From assembly GCA_017430225.1 (NCBI GenBank), contig JAFRNK010000065.1, positions 1-64,000 on the forward strand: 64,000 nucleotides of DNA. The letters run 5' to 3'. The position numbers were made by a program, and so were the translations under genes. The notes under the pieces are model-generated. The model made no database searches. It had not been told where the DNA came from and was given only the letters and a program-made list of their open reading frames with translations. Within the stretch, counting starts at the first letter, position 1, and each line of letters starts with the position of its first letter. This document shows, piece after piece, positions 8,439 to 17,119 of the stretch. Source of the DNA: Clostridia bacterium. GTDB taxonomy: Bacteria > Bacillota > Clostridia > Christensenellales > Aristaeellaceae.

Positions 8439-8467
8439 AAAATAACATAAACCCGGTGGAATGTCAA
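8439..8467 (-). promoter_or_regulatory. Promoter of rplU-prp-rpmA
   Basis: On the minus strand a perfect TTGACA is followed after 17 nt by TATTTT, with TG one base before the -10 (extended -10). Confidence 0.82.
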
Positions 8468-8584
8468 CAGTTTTTTTCTCCTCATTCCCCCGCTGCAGGA
8501 ATCAGGAACTTCACCGTGCCGAGCGCTCGGAAAGATTTGCTGACCAACAGCAGATCATATGGGAAGTATTGACTTCTCACCAGC

Positions 8585-11482
8585 TCAATATCCCGCCATT
8601 GCCCTCTGCACGGTGTTCATGGCTTCCGTCAGCATTTCAGTGGTCGCGCCGCCGCCAAGCAATGCGCTCAGCTGGCCGCAGGCCGCCGACAGGTTCTGGT
8701 ACGAATCAGAACCCTGCTGCATCCAGCCCAGCTGCTGGTATCCGTCGTTGAGCACCTGCCGCGCCGAGTCAATCAGCGCCTGGGACGCCATGTACTGCGT
8801 CTGCGCTGGGGTTTCCTGCTGCGGAACGTCCTGCCAGGTGTTGCTGTCAGGCTCAGTATAATACACGGGATCCGGATTGCCTTCGTTGTAATACTGGTCG
8901 TACCAGTAGTAGGGATCCTCATACTCCGGCGCGGTGTGCCAGGTGCAGACGCTGCCGCTCAGGATGGAGGTGCCCAGGTATTTGGTCAGCACGTCCTGAT
9001 ACTCGGTGTTCATGAACTGCGTGAGCGGATGCCCGATGGGCAGGGAGACCACGCCGCGCGTTTCCGTGTTCGTGCAGTACGGACCCGCGACCATGCCGGA
9101 ATCCACGCAAACCGTCTGCTGGACGTGCATGTCGCAGTACTGCGTCGGCACATAGGCGCTGGGCCACCAGCCCGTTTCCACGCCGTCGTCCTGGCAGGCG
9201 TCCGTCGCGAGCCTGCCGGAATACTTGCAGGTCGTCACCCTGGTGAGTCCGTACTCGCTCGCGCTGCCGCTCAGGATGTCACGGTTGTTCAGGTTTTTCT
9301 GTTTGTGGATACGGCTCATAAAGGTCTGCCACAGCGCGGCGGCGCTGTTGCCGCCGGTTGTCTTGCTGGACAAAGATTTGTAATTGTCGTGCCCGATCCA
9401 GACGGTGCCGCAGTACCAGCCGGTCATGCCCGCGAAGAAGACGCCCTTCTGGTCCGAGTTGGTGCCCGTTTTGCCCGCGACGGTCTGGCCGGAGATCTTC
9501 GCCGCCGTGCCGGTGCCTTTGGAGACAACGTCCTTCATCATATCCACGGTCAGCCACGCCGTCGAAGGCGAGAAGACCTGCCGTTCGACCTGGTTGAGCC
9601 CGCCGTCGAACAGGGAATGGTGCTCCGAATCGAAAATGCCTTTGAAAGTGATCGGGGATTTGTAGATGCCCCCGTTCCCCAGCGTGCCGTAGGCCATCGC
9701 CATTTCGATGGGCGTGATGCCGCTGGAACCGAGCGCGAGGCCGAACGGGGTCTTATTGATATGGTCCGGCGAGATGCCGAGCCTGAGCAGGAAGTCGTAG
9801 GAACGCTCCACGCCGACGAAGTTCATGAGCGTGAACGCCGCCGCGGTGTTGTGGCTGCGCATCAGCGCCGTACGCATGGTCTCAAGCCCGGTATAGGTAT
9901 TCGCCGAATAGTTGCGCGGCCAGGTGTCCTCGCCGTTCTTCCCCTTCCAGCCTGCGATCGGCAGCGGCATGTTGTTGACAATGTCCCGGTCGCCGTGGCC
10001 GAGCTCGACCGCCGGCGCGTATACCGAGAGAGGCTTGATAGCGGAACCGACCGGCATGTTCATGTCGGACGCGCGGTTGAGCGTCAGTCGCTGAGTCGGC
10101 CTGGTTCGGCTGCCGACGATGGCCTTGACCTCGCCGGTACGGTAGTCGGTCACCACTGCCGCGACCTGGGGCTGGATGATTTCTTCATAGGTACCGTCAG
10201 AGTTTCGTGCGCGGTAGACGCCGTCCGCCGCGTCGTTCAGTGCCGGGTATTTGGTATAGTTGTATACCGTGTCCTCCAGGATCTCCTGGATTTCCGTATC
10301 CAGGGCAAGGAAGACCTGGTAGCCGCCCGTGCGCAGCTCGTTATCCATACGGATGCGGTTCTGGGCCGTGTTTTCAAGCTTGTTCAGCCTGAGCAGCGCC
10401 TGGATGACGTCGCGCAGGGCATATTCCACATAGTGCGTGTAAGGATAGATCTCGTTGGACTCCGGAGAAGTCTTCAGGATATTCGCCGTCTCGCGGCTCA
10501 TGGCGTCCTCGTACTCCCTGCGGGTGATCATCTGGTTTTCATACATGCAGCGCAGCACGTAATCCGTCCGGTCGTCGGTAACGGCGCGGTAGTCGGTCAC
10601 ATCGCTCTGCCGCAGGAAATAATTGCGCCGCGGATTGTAGTAATACGGGTTGGTCGTCAGCCCGGCCAGCATGGCGCACTCCCTGAGCGTCAGGTCGTTC
10701 AGGTTCTCGCGCCCGAAATAGCCGTAGGCCGCGGTCTTCACTCCGTAATAATTCTCACCCATATAGATGGTGTTCAGGTAGCTTTCGAGGATCTGGTCCT
10801 TGGTGTAGCGCGTTTCGAGCTGCAGCGCCAAGTACGCTTCCTGGATCTTGCGCTTGTAGCTCTGCTCGCTCGAGAGGAGGGTGTTTTTGATCAGCTGCTG
10901 TGTGATCGTCGAACCGCCCTGCTGGCTGCCTGAGGAGAAATTGCGTAAAAACGCGCCGACGATGCGCTTCAGGTCCACGCCGTTGTGCGTATAAAAGCGC
11001 GCGTCCTCGACCGCGATAAACGCGTCGCGCAGGCGCTGGGGCATGGTATCGATGGACACCATGACGCGGTTTTCGGTGCCCTTGTAATCGGTGATCAGGT
11101 TGCCCTGCGCATCGTAAATGAACGAGGTCTGCGCCTGCTCGTCGATCAGGGTCAGATCCAGCTCCGGCGCCGTGTCCATATACGCGCGGGCAATGCCCAC
11201 CACCGCGCCGGCGCCCGCCAGGCCCGCCAGCACGACCGCCAGCGCCAGCATGCGGCACGCAGCGACGACAACCGCCAGGATAAAGGAAGGCTTGCGGTCA
11301 CGGGGCTTGAAAATCGTGAGCTGTTCCGGGAGCGCAGCATCCCCCGCGCCGGTTTCGTCGTCCTCCACGGGGCCGACCGTACCGTCGTCGTATTCCTCGA
11401 GGTATTCCTCGTAATATTCATTGATCGGCAGCTCATCCACAGCCTGCCGGGACGTTTTGTTGTCAGTCGGCTGTTGTTTCAA
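8585..11482 (-). CDS. Class A penicillin-binding protein (transglycosylase/transpeptidase)
   Basis: A 965-residue bifunctional peptidoglycan synthase. An acidic, Tyr-rich cytoplasmic tail (about 1-65) precedes one membrane segment (about 66-100). The GT51 transglycosylase follows, with VEDARFYTHNGVD and GSQQGGSTITQQLIKN. The transpeptidase has SxxK in VGSAIKP, SxN in RSHNTAA and KTG in VAGKTGTN. A Cys-containing region and a Gln/Tyr-rich tail of about 200 residues extend beyond the usual core; their role is unclear. The start is TTG, with its TTGA overlapping the stop of the C39-like gene upstream, so translation is coupled. Confidence 0.95.
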   Translation of the reverse strand: MKQQPTDNKTSRQAVDELPINEYYEEYLEEYDDGTVGPVEDDETGAGDAALPEQLTIFKPRDRKPSFILAVVVAACRMLALAVVLAGLAGAGAVVGIARAYMDTAPELDLTLIDEQAQTSFIYDAQGNLITDYKGTENRVMVSIDTMPQRLRDAFIAVEDARFYTHNGVDLKRIVGAFLRNFSSGSQQGGSTITQQLIKNTLLSSEQSYKRKIQEAYLALQLETRYTKDQILESYLNTIYMGENYYGVKTAAYGYFGRENLNDLTLRECAMLAGLTTNPYYYNPRRNYFLRQSDVTDYRAVTDDRTDYVLRCMYENQMITRREYEDAMSRETANILKTSPESNEIYPYTHYVEYALRDVIQALLRLNKLENTAQNRIRMDNELRTGGYQVFLALDTEIQEILEDTVYNYTKYPALNDAADGVYRARNSDGTYEEIIQPQVAAVVTDYRTGEVKAIVGSRTRPTQRLTLNRASDMNMPVGSAIKPLSVYAPAVELGHGDRDIVNNMPLPIAGWKGKNGEDTWPRNYSANTYTGLETMRTALMRSHNTAAAFTLMNFVGVERSYDFLLRLGISPDHINKTPFGLALGSSGITPIEMAMAYGTLGNGGIYKSPITFKGIFDSEHHSLFDGGLNQVERQVFSPSTAWLTVDMMKDVVSKGTGTAAKISGQTVAGKTGTNSDQKGVFFAGMTGWYCGTVWIGHDNYKSLSSKTTGGNSAAALWQTFMSRIHKQKNLNNRDILSGSASEYGLTRVTTCKYSGRLATDACQDDGVETGWWPSAYVPTQYCDMHVQQTVCVDSGMVAGPYCTNTETRGVVSLPIGHPLTQFMNTEYQDVLTKYLGTSILSGSVCTWHTAPEYEDPYYWYDQYYNEGNPDPVYYTEPDSNTWQDVPQQETPAQTQYMASQALIDSARQVLNDGYQQLGWMQQGSDSYQNLSAACGQLSALLGGGATTEMLTEAMNTVQRAMAGY

Positions 11483-12303
11483 TAGGAGTCCCCTTCTCCG
11501 TCACGGACGATCCAGCGGCAGGACACCGCGTAATCCATGAGCAGCATGGCGATGTCTTCCCCTGATTCCAGTGCTTTCATGTACTTTTTCGCGCCGATGA
11601 TCGGCTCAGGCAGGCTGGAGCGGCTCATCCGCACGCAGGCCCCGCCGGGAGCGGCTACGGAGGAATCGTTGATCAGGAGATCGACGATTTCCCCGTCACG
11701 TTCGATATACCCAACCAGCACAACGGCATGGCGGTGGTTGCCGCTGCCGTTCAGCTTGCCGCTTGAGTTGAAATGGATCATCATACCAACATTTTTCGCC
11801 CGGTCGCGGTAAATCTCCACGATGCGCGCCATCTTTCTGGCCCGGCGCTCGTCAGTCCTGATCTTGTGGTTCTTGAGGTAATTCCCGTACTGGGCGAGAT
11901 CCTCCGTACGCACACTGATATCGAACTGGGAAGCGACTTTGCCCCACGATACGAACGGCGTCCAGCGCCTTTCGTCGCGGATGTCACGGTTATTTGCCCT
12001 GGCGACTTCCTGCCCTGTCACGATCTCGCCGCGCAGGTTGCTGATGAGCACCGAAGCACAGTGCATCGCGCACGCGCCGTTCAGCGGGCGTCCGGTCCTG
12101 CCCTTGTAAATCATGTCCCCGGAATAATAGCTGCTGTCCATCAGCAGCACAGCCGTTTCTCCTTCGTCCGCAGCAGCGATCGCGCTGAGGTCATAATAGC
12201 CGTCCATCGGCGCGTTTTCCGCCGATGCCGGCACCGGGCACGGCACAACCTGCAGGAGCATCAGCACCGCAAGGCAGCCTGCCAGAAATCCTAATGCTTT
12301 CAA
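11479..12303 (-). CDS. Secreted C39-like (papain-fold) protein of unknown role
   Basis: I chose a TTG start at 12303, giving 274 residues: it places a signal peptide (MKALGFLAGCLAVLMLLQ..ASA) at the N-terminus and has GAGG 8 nt upstream. The longer open frame would run 74 bp into the YbaK gene. The mature part resembles C39-like cysteine peptidases: Cys in NGACAMHCASV (about residue 78), His in NHRHAVVLVGY and Asp in LINDSS. Whether it is proteolytic or a pseudo-peptidase is unknown. Coupling to a class A PBP (TTGA overlap) suggests a cell-wall role. Confidence 0.72.
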   Translation of the reverse strand: MKALGFLAGCLAVLMLLQVVPCPVPASAENAPMDGYYDLSAIAAADEGETAVLLMDSSYYSGDMIYKGRTGRPLNGACAMHCASVLISNLRGEIVTGQEVARANNRDIRDERRWTPFVSWGKVASQFDISVRTEDLAQYGNYLKNHKIRTDERRARKMARIVEIYRDRAKNVGMMIHFNSSGKLNGSGNHRHAVVLVGYIERDGEIVDLLINDSSVAAPGGACVRMSRSSLPEPIIGAKKYMKALESGEDIAMLLMDYAVSCRWIVRDGEGDSY

Positions 12304-12313
12304 TTCCTGTTCC

Positions 12314-12793
12314 TCACGTTTCTTCGCGCCAGCCTTTGCAGACGTCCACCCAGCCCTCGTTATCCGAGAAGCGTTCAAGTTCTTCAAGCGTCAGCTCGAT
12401 CGCGCTGTTGCTGCTGCCGCAGGCGGGAAAGACCGTATCAAAGCGCTTCAGGGATTCGTCCAGAAACACCCGGACGCCCTCGTTGACCGCGAATGGGCAG
12501 ACGCCGCCCACCGCATGACCGATCAAAACCAGCGTATCCTCCGGCGAGAGCATTTTCGCTTTCGCCGCGAACTGTGCTTTGTATTTCGGATTGTCGATTT
12601 TCGCGTCTCCGGCGGCGACCACCAGGACCGGGCCTTCCGGCGTCATCAGCGCGAGCGACTTGGCGATCCTGCACGGTTCACAGCTGAGCGCCTGCGCGGC
12701 GAGTTCCACCGTCGCGCTGGACACGTCGAATTCCCGGATGCGGTCTCCGGCCCCGTAAGCTGCCAGATAGTCCCTGACTTTTTCCACAGACAT
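12314..12793 (-). CDS. YbaK/ProX-like aminoacyl-tRNA deacylase
   Basis: A 159-residue protein of the YbaK/EbsC/ProXp family, which hydrolyses mischarged tRNAs such as Ala- or Cys-tRNA-Pro. Landmarks are CRIAKSLALM with the invariant Lys at about residue 45, VLVVAAGDAKID, and IGHAVGGVCPFAV containing the GxxxGGVxPF loop. Length fits the free-standing family. GGAGG is 8 nt before the ATG. It lies inside a long co-directional run with trpS and other housekeeping genes. Confidence 0.9.
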   Translation of the reverse strand: MSVEKVRDYLAAYGAGDRIREFDVSSATVELAAQALSCEPCRIAKSLALMTPEGPVLVVAAGDAKIDNPKYKAQFAAKAKMLSPEDTLVLIGHAVGGVCPFAVNEGVRVFLDESLKRFDTVFPACGSSNSAIELTLEELERFSDNEGWVDVCKGWREET

Positions 12794-12833
12794 TCCTGTT
12801 TCCTCCGCGATTCATTCAAAGGCGTTCAGCCCG

Positions 12834-13253
12834 TTATCCTTCATAAGCGTACATATTTCCCAGCCGGATCCCGAAACCCAGCGAACGGTACATCTCCGCA
12901 TCACAGTCCGCACAGCCGACCGTCAGGGTGGAGACCCCGCTCTGTTCGTACGCGAACCGGATCAGCTTTCCCGCGATCCCCTGGTGCCGGCGTTCCGGGA
13001 TGATGTAGAAATCCTCAAAAACACCGCTTTTCTGATAATCAAAGGTTGAAAAGGTCGGCGATACGGAGCAGCAGGCCACCAGCCGGTCGCCCTCCCTGCA
13101 GCCGTAAAACAGGATCCTCTGGTCCGAAATTGCCTGGAACAGGCGTTCAAAATCCCCGTCTGCGGGCGGTTCTTCGCCGATTTCCCGTTTGTATCCGATC
13201 TGGAGCAGCTTCAGCGCTTCCGCGTCCTTCTCCGTGATACGTACATACTCCAT
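12834..13253 (-). CDS. GNAT family N-acetyltransferase
   Basis: A 139-residue single-domain GNAT protein. The acetyl-CoA-binding region is FYIIPERRHQGIAGKLIRFAYEQ at about residues 84-106 and the C-terminal part is DAEMYRSLGFGIRLGNMYAY. The substrate is unknown. It lies 16 nt downstream of nnr in the same direction. Confidence 0.82.
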   Translation of the reverse strand: MEYVRITEKDAEALKLLQIGYKREIGEEPPADGDFERLFQAISDQRILFYGCREGDRLVACCSVSPTFSTFDYQKSGVFEDFYIIPERRHQGIAGKLIRFAYEQSGVSTLTVGCADCDAEMYRSLGFGIRLGNMYAYEG

Positions 13254-13269
13254 GCGTCTTTCTGCCCTC

Positions 13270-14811
13270 TCACTGCTGACGGCATGCGGGCAGCAGGTCG
13301 ATGACGTCGCCCGTCAGCGCAGAGCGGTCGCCCCATGTACGCTGCGCTTGTTCCCCCGCCAGACCCAGCCAGAGTGACGCAAGCGCCGTCTTGTGCAGCA
13401 GGCGCTCGTGCTCTTCCGACATCGCACAGGCGTACGGATCAGCGCAGATCGCTGCCAGGATGCCTGTCAGCGCGTCCCCGCTGCCGCCCTTGGCCAGCGC
13501 CGGAGCGCCCCGCCGCTGAATGACAGTCTGCTGACCGTCTGAAACCAGACTGACGTGCCCCTTCAGCAGTGCGACAGCATGGTAGCGCTCGGCCAGCGCC
13601 TTGACAGAGCCTGCCAAATCAGCAAGCACTTCTTTGACTGATACTCCCAGCAGCCGCGCAGCTTCACCGGGGTGCGGCGTCAGGACCGTTCTTTCGGGCA
13701 GTTTCATCGGCGTATTTGCCAGCAGGTTCAGGGCGTCCGCGTCCAGAACCGCAATACCCGATTCACGTTCCAGCAGCGCGGCCAGACGTTGCTTCGCCTC
13801 ATCGCTTTGGCCCAGGCCGCAGCCGGCAGCCAGCACGTCATGCGGTGGGATCCGTTCCGGAAATTCCTCAGCGGGCACGCCCATGGCGTTCGGCACCAGC
13901 GTCTGCAGCACCGGAACGATTTCCCGCGGACAGGCCACCGTCACCAGTCCCGCCCCGGCACGCAGGGCCGCCCTGGCAGCCATCGCCGCAGCGCCGGCCA
14001 TCCCCAGGGAACCCATGTACATCAGCACACGGCCCGCCTGCCCTTTGTGCACGTTCACCGGCCGCTCCCGGAGCCATTCCATCGCACCGGAATCGATCAG
14101 CCGAAGATCAGCCGCAGGTGCAGGTTCCGGCAGCGCGATCGGCGCCAGGATCGGTTCGCCGATGCATTCCGGTACCTGAGTCAGAAAAAGTCCAGCCTTC
14201 CAGCAGCCCAGCGTCACCGTATGGGTCGCCCGGATGCAGACAGGTTGCCCGGTGACAGGATCGGTATCCACCGTCCCGTCAGCGCCGTTCATGCCGGAGG
14301 GGATATCCACCGCCAGCACGATCCGGGTGTCAAGACCGTTGATCCACTGTATGACAGAGCGGTAAAAACCGCTCACCCCGCCGTGAAAGCCAGTCCCGAA
14401 CAGTGCGTCCACCACACAGCCCGGCGCGAAAGCAGCCGCCTGAGGTATGATTTCCTCAAGCGCCGCTTCGGAATCACAATCCAGCGCTTTCCCGCCCAGA
14501 GCGTCATAATACGCGCGCATCGCCTTCGCGCTGTCCGTCGCCGGCGCTCCGGCGGCGACCAGCAGCGTATCATATCCTTCCATGAGCAGCAGTCTGCCCA
14601 ACGCCATACCGTCGCCGCCGTTATTGCCTGTCCCGCATAGGATCAGCACCCGCCGGCAGGCGGAATCCTTCATCAGCAATACGAGATGACTGTGCAGCAC
14701 CCTTGCGGCATCCTCCATCAGCAGCAGTGGGTCCACTCCCCGGGAGAAAGCTGCCTGCTCGTACCCGCGCATCTGCTGCGGGGTCAGAACTGTTTCAAAC
14801 GCTTTCTTCAT
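13270..14811 (-). CDS. nnr: Bifunctional NAD(P)H-hydrate epimerase/dehydratase
   Basis: A 513-residue metabolite-repair enzyme. The N-terminal YjeF_N epimerase has CGTGNNGGDGMALGR and DALFGTGFHG; the C-terminal ADP-dependent dehydratase has LDADALNLL, TPHPGEAARLLG and GGSGDALTGILAA. Together they return damaged NADHX and NADPHX to NAD(P)H. I chose the ATG at 14811 (GAGGGG upstream, MKKAFETVLTPQQM); the open frame extends further but into acpS. The start overlaps the acpS 3' end by 17 nt. The acpS-nnr order is common in bacteria. Confidence 0.94.
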   Translation of the reverse strand: MKKAFETVLTPQQMRGYEQAAFSRGVDPLLLMEDAARVLHSHLVLLMKDSACRRVLILCGTGNNGGDGMALGRLLLMEGYDTLLVAAGAPATDSAKAMRAYYDALGGKALDCDSEAALEEIIPQAAAFAPGCVVDALFGTGFHGGVSGFYRSVIQWINGLDTRIVLAVDIPSGMNGADGTVDTDPVTGQPVCIRATHTVTLGCWKAGLFLTQVPECIGEPILAPIALPEPAPAADLRLIDSGAMEWLRERPVNVHKGQAGRVLMYMGSLGMAGAAAMAARAALRAGAGLVTVACPREIVPVLQTLVPNAMGVPAEEFPERIPPHDVLAAGCGLGQSDEAKQRLAALLERESGIAVLDADALNLLANTPMKLPERTVLTPHPGEAARLLGVSVKEVLADLAGSVKALAERYHAVALLKGHVSLVSDGQQTVIQRRGAPALAKGGSGDALTGILAAICADPYACAMSEEHERLLHKTALASLWLGLAGEQAQRTWGDRSALTGDVIDLLPACRQQ

Positions 14812-15184
14812 CCGCTGTTTCCCCCTCACGCTTTTCCAGGACGCATACCGCTGCCGCGATGCCCGCGTCATGGCTGATGCTCAGGTGAGCCGTCAGTTCC
14901 TCGCTGCCATAAATGCCGCTCAGGCGGTAATACGGCTGGCCAGCCGCGCTGTGCAAGACTTCGATCTGTGACAGGCCCAGGCTGTCGATGCCGGTGCCGC
15001 GCGCTTTCAGGAAAGCCTCTTTCGCGGCGTACAGCCCCGCAGCGCTCTGGGCGGCGGTTGCGCCTTTCGATGCGATATATTCCCGCTCTTGCTCAGAAAA
15101 AACACGTTCCAAAAAACGCGGATGGCTGATCGCATTTTCCATCCGCGATACCTGGCATATATCCAGCCCGACCCCCAGGATCAT
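14795..15184 (-). CDS. acpS: Holo-[acyl-carrier-protein] synthase
   Basis: A 129-residue transferase that moves 4'-phosphopantetheine from CoA to the acyl carrier protein. Metal- and CoA-binding motifs are complete: GVGLDICQVSRM at the N-terminus, FSEQEREY, AAKEAFLKARGTGI and LSISHDAG. The ATG at 15184 overlaps the stop of the P1 peptidase gene (ATGA); the longer frame upstream adds a non-homologous Arg-rich stretch and is rejected. Confidence 0.95.
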   Translation of the reverse strand: MILGVGLDICQVSRMENAISHPRFLERVFSEQEREYIASKGATAAQSAAGLYAAKEAFLKARGTGIDSLGLSQIEVLHSAAGQPYYRLSGIYGSEELTAHLSISHDAGIAAAVCVLEKREGETADEESV

Positions 15185-16134
15185 CGCCGGGCCGCTTCGA
15201 TCGCGTTCGCGATCGCGCGGGCGGTCACTTCCGCAGCCGCCGCGCACAGTTTGACGAAGTTGACTTCACGGTCCACCTGCGCGGTCGCAAGCGCAAACAT
15301 CGTGTCGCCGTCCATCTGCGTATGCACCGGCCTGATCGTCCTGGCCAGGCCGTCATGCGCCACGTCCGCAAGACGGTTGGCTTCTGCCTTGGTCAGGCGG
15401 CAGTCCACCGCGACCACGCCGATGGTCGTGTTGGATCCCGGCGCAGGAATGCGGATCTGCTGCGGCACAGGCGCGTTGCCCCAGAGCAGCCCTTCTGCGG
15501 GGATCGCAGTCCCGTCCGGCATATGCGCGCAACCGATCAGTTCGCCGTTTGAAGGATCGAATACGTCGCCCACGGCGTTGACCGCCACGATCGCGCCGAC
15601 CGTCACGCCTTCCTGCAGCGTCACGGACGCGCTGCCGATGCCGCTGTCCTGCGGAGTCGCGCCGGGAACGAGCTTACCGACAGTCGCGCCGCAGCCGGCA
15701 CCGTGGCGGCCCTGCTGCATCTGCTTCTGCGCAGACATGCACGCCGCACGGCCCATCGCCGCATCCGGGCGAATTGTCCCGTCGCCGATACCCAGGTCAT
15801 AGAGCACCGCCGCCGGTACGATGGGGACCCGCTGGTCGCCCATATCCAGGCCGACGCCGGTCTGTTCCAGATAGCGCATGACGCCGTCCGCCGCTGCCAG
15901 GCCGTAAGCGCTGCCGCCGGCCAGTACCACCGCGTGGACGCGCTCCACCAGGTTGCCGGGCCGCAGCAGATCCGTTTCGCGCGTTCCCGGCGCGGCCCCG
16001 CGCACGGAACAGCCGCCAATGGCGCCGTCTTTGCGGCAAAGCACCACGGTCACCCCGGTGCGCGCCGTTTCATTTTCCGCCTGACCGACCCGGATGCCGT
16101 GCACCCGTGTAATATCTCCGGAATACATCATCAT
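15181..16134 (-). CDS. P1 (S58/DmpA) family peptidase
   Basis: A 317-residue member of the self-processing DmpA family of Ntn-like aminopeptidases. Recognisable segments are GIRVGQAEN at the N-terminus, VLAGGSAYGLAAADGVM, and RHGAGCGATVGKLV preceding the usual autocleavage region. Known relatives cut N-terminal residues from short peptides or beta-peptides. GGAG lies 4 nt before the first of three consecutive ATG codons. It is translationally coupled to acpS. Confidence 0.88.
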   Translation of the reverse strand: MMMYSGDITRVHGIRVGQAENETARTGVTVVLCRKDGAIGGCSVRGAAPGTRETDLLRPGNLVERVHAVVLAGGSAYGLAAADGVMRYLEQTGVGLDMGDQRVPIVPAAVLYDLGIGDGTIRPDAAMGRAACMSAQKQMQQGRHGAGCGATVGKLVPGATPQDSGIGSASVTLQEGVTVGAIVAVNAVGDVFDPSNGELIGCAHMPDGTAIPAEGLLWGNAPVPQQIRIPAPGSNTTIGVVAVDCRLTKAEANRLADVAHDGLARTIRPVHTQMDGDTMFALATAQVDREVNFVKLCAAAAEVTARAIANAIEAARR

Positions 16135-16150
16135 CTGTCTCCAAATATAC

Positions 16151-17074
16151 TCAGTAGAGTTTTCTCATCGTCTGTTCCAGCCACGCCGAAAGATCGGCGA
16201 TGACCTCGTCGCGGTTCATTTCGTTGAAGAGTTCATGCCTTGCGTTGTGGTACAGCTTGACAGTCACGTCCTTGAGCCCCGCGCTGCGGAACTGCTCGGC
16301 GACCGTCAATACGCCCTTGCTCATCTGTCCCACCGGGTCGCTGTCGCCGGAAATGAAGCAGATCGGCATATCCGCCGGCACATGCTCCAGCTCCGCCAGA
16401 CGTGTCAGCCCAAGCAGCCCTGTGAACAGGTCGTAATACGCCCGGCCAGTGAAGACGAACCCGCAGCGCGGGTCCGCGATATATTTGTCGACTTCCGCAT
16501 TGTTCCGGCTCAGCCAGTCGAAAGGCGTCCTCGCCGGCTGGAAGGGCTTATTGTTGCCCGAAAAGCCGATCTTGTCGATCTGCGGAGCCGGTTTGTCCGG
16601 CTTGGCCAATCCGGCCATCATGCGCGCTGCGCGGCAAAGCCCCGGCGGATACCATCCGGTACCGGAGAGAATCAGAGCATCCGGCTCACCCGGATAGCGC
16701 GTGATGTAGTCCCGCGCCAGGAACGAGCCCATGGAATGACCAAGCAGGACCAGCGGGATGCCCGGCCATTGCTGTTTCAGCCATTCGCTGACGGCATGTC
16801 CGTCTTCGACGATCTTGCGCCAGCCGTCCTTCGCGTAGAAATAGCCCAGCTCTGCGTCCGGTGTTTCAGGGCCATGCCCCTTGTGATTGTGCCCAGATGC
16901 CACGTAGCCTTTTTGCGCGAGATCACGCGCCACGCGGTCATAGCGGTCGATATGCTCCGCCATGCCGTGGAAGATCTGGACGATCGCCCTCGGAGCACCT
17001 TCAGGCGTCCAGACGGATACCCGTGCATCCGGCCGGTTCGGCGTTTCTATGGTAAACCATTCTCTGTCAGGCAT
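16151..17074 (-). CDS. Alpha/beta hydrolase, monoacylglycerol-lipase-like
   Basis: A 307-residue soluble serine hydrolase of the Hydrolase_4 group (lysophospholipase or monoacylglycerol lipase). The oxyanion part is IFHGMAEHIDRY, the nucleophile elbow is LGHSMGS (about residue 112), the acid is in SGDSDPVG and the His in HNARHELFNE. There is no signal peptide. AGGAGGGCCAT lies just before the ATG. Confidence 0.88.
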   Translation of the reverse strand: MPDREWFTIETPNRPDARVSVWTPEGAPRAIVQIFHGMAEHIDRYDRVARDLAQKGYVASGHNHKGHGPETPDAELGYFYAKDGWRKIVEDGHAVSEWLKQQWPGIPLVLLGHSMGSFLARDYITRYPGEPDALILSGTGWYPPGLCRAARMMAGLAKPDKPAPQIDKIGFSGNNKPFQPARTPFDWLSRNNAEVDKYIADPRCGFVFTGRAYYDLFTGLLGLTRLAELEHVPADMPICFISGDSDPVGQMSKGVLTVAEQFRSAGLKDVTVKLYHNARHELFNEMNRDEVIADLSAWLEQTMRKLY

Positions 17075-17119
17075 ATGGCCCTCCTTCCGTTCAAATGGCG
17101 CAGCAGTGCTGCCTGTTGA

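Noticed and set aside
8936..10933. 665-codon plus-strand open frame opposite the class A PBP
   Set aside because: The minus strand has complete transglycosylase and transpeptidase motifs; the plus frame is His/Arg-rich without a ribosome site.
12304..12387. Upstream start for the C39-like protein
   Set aside because: It would lie within the YbaK-like coding sequence and put 28 charged residues before the signal peptide.
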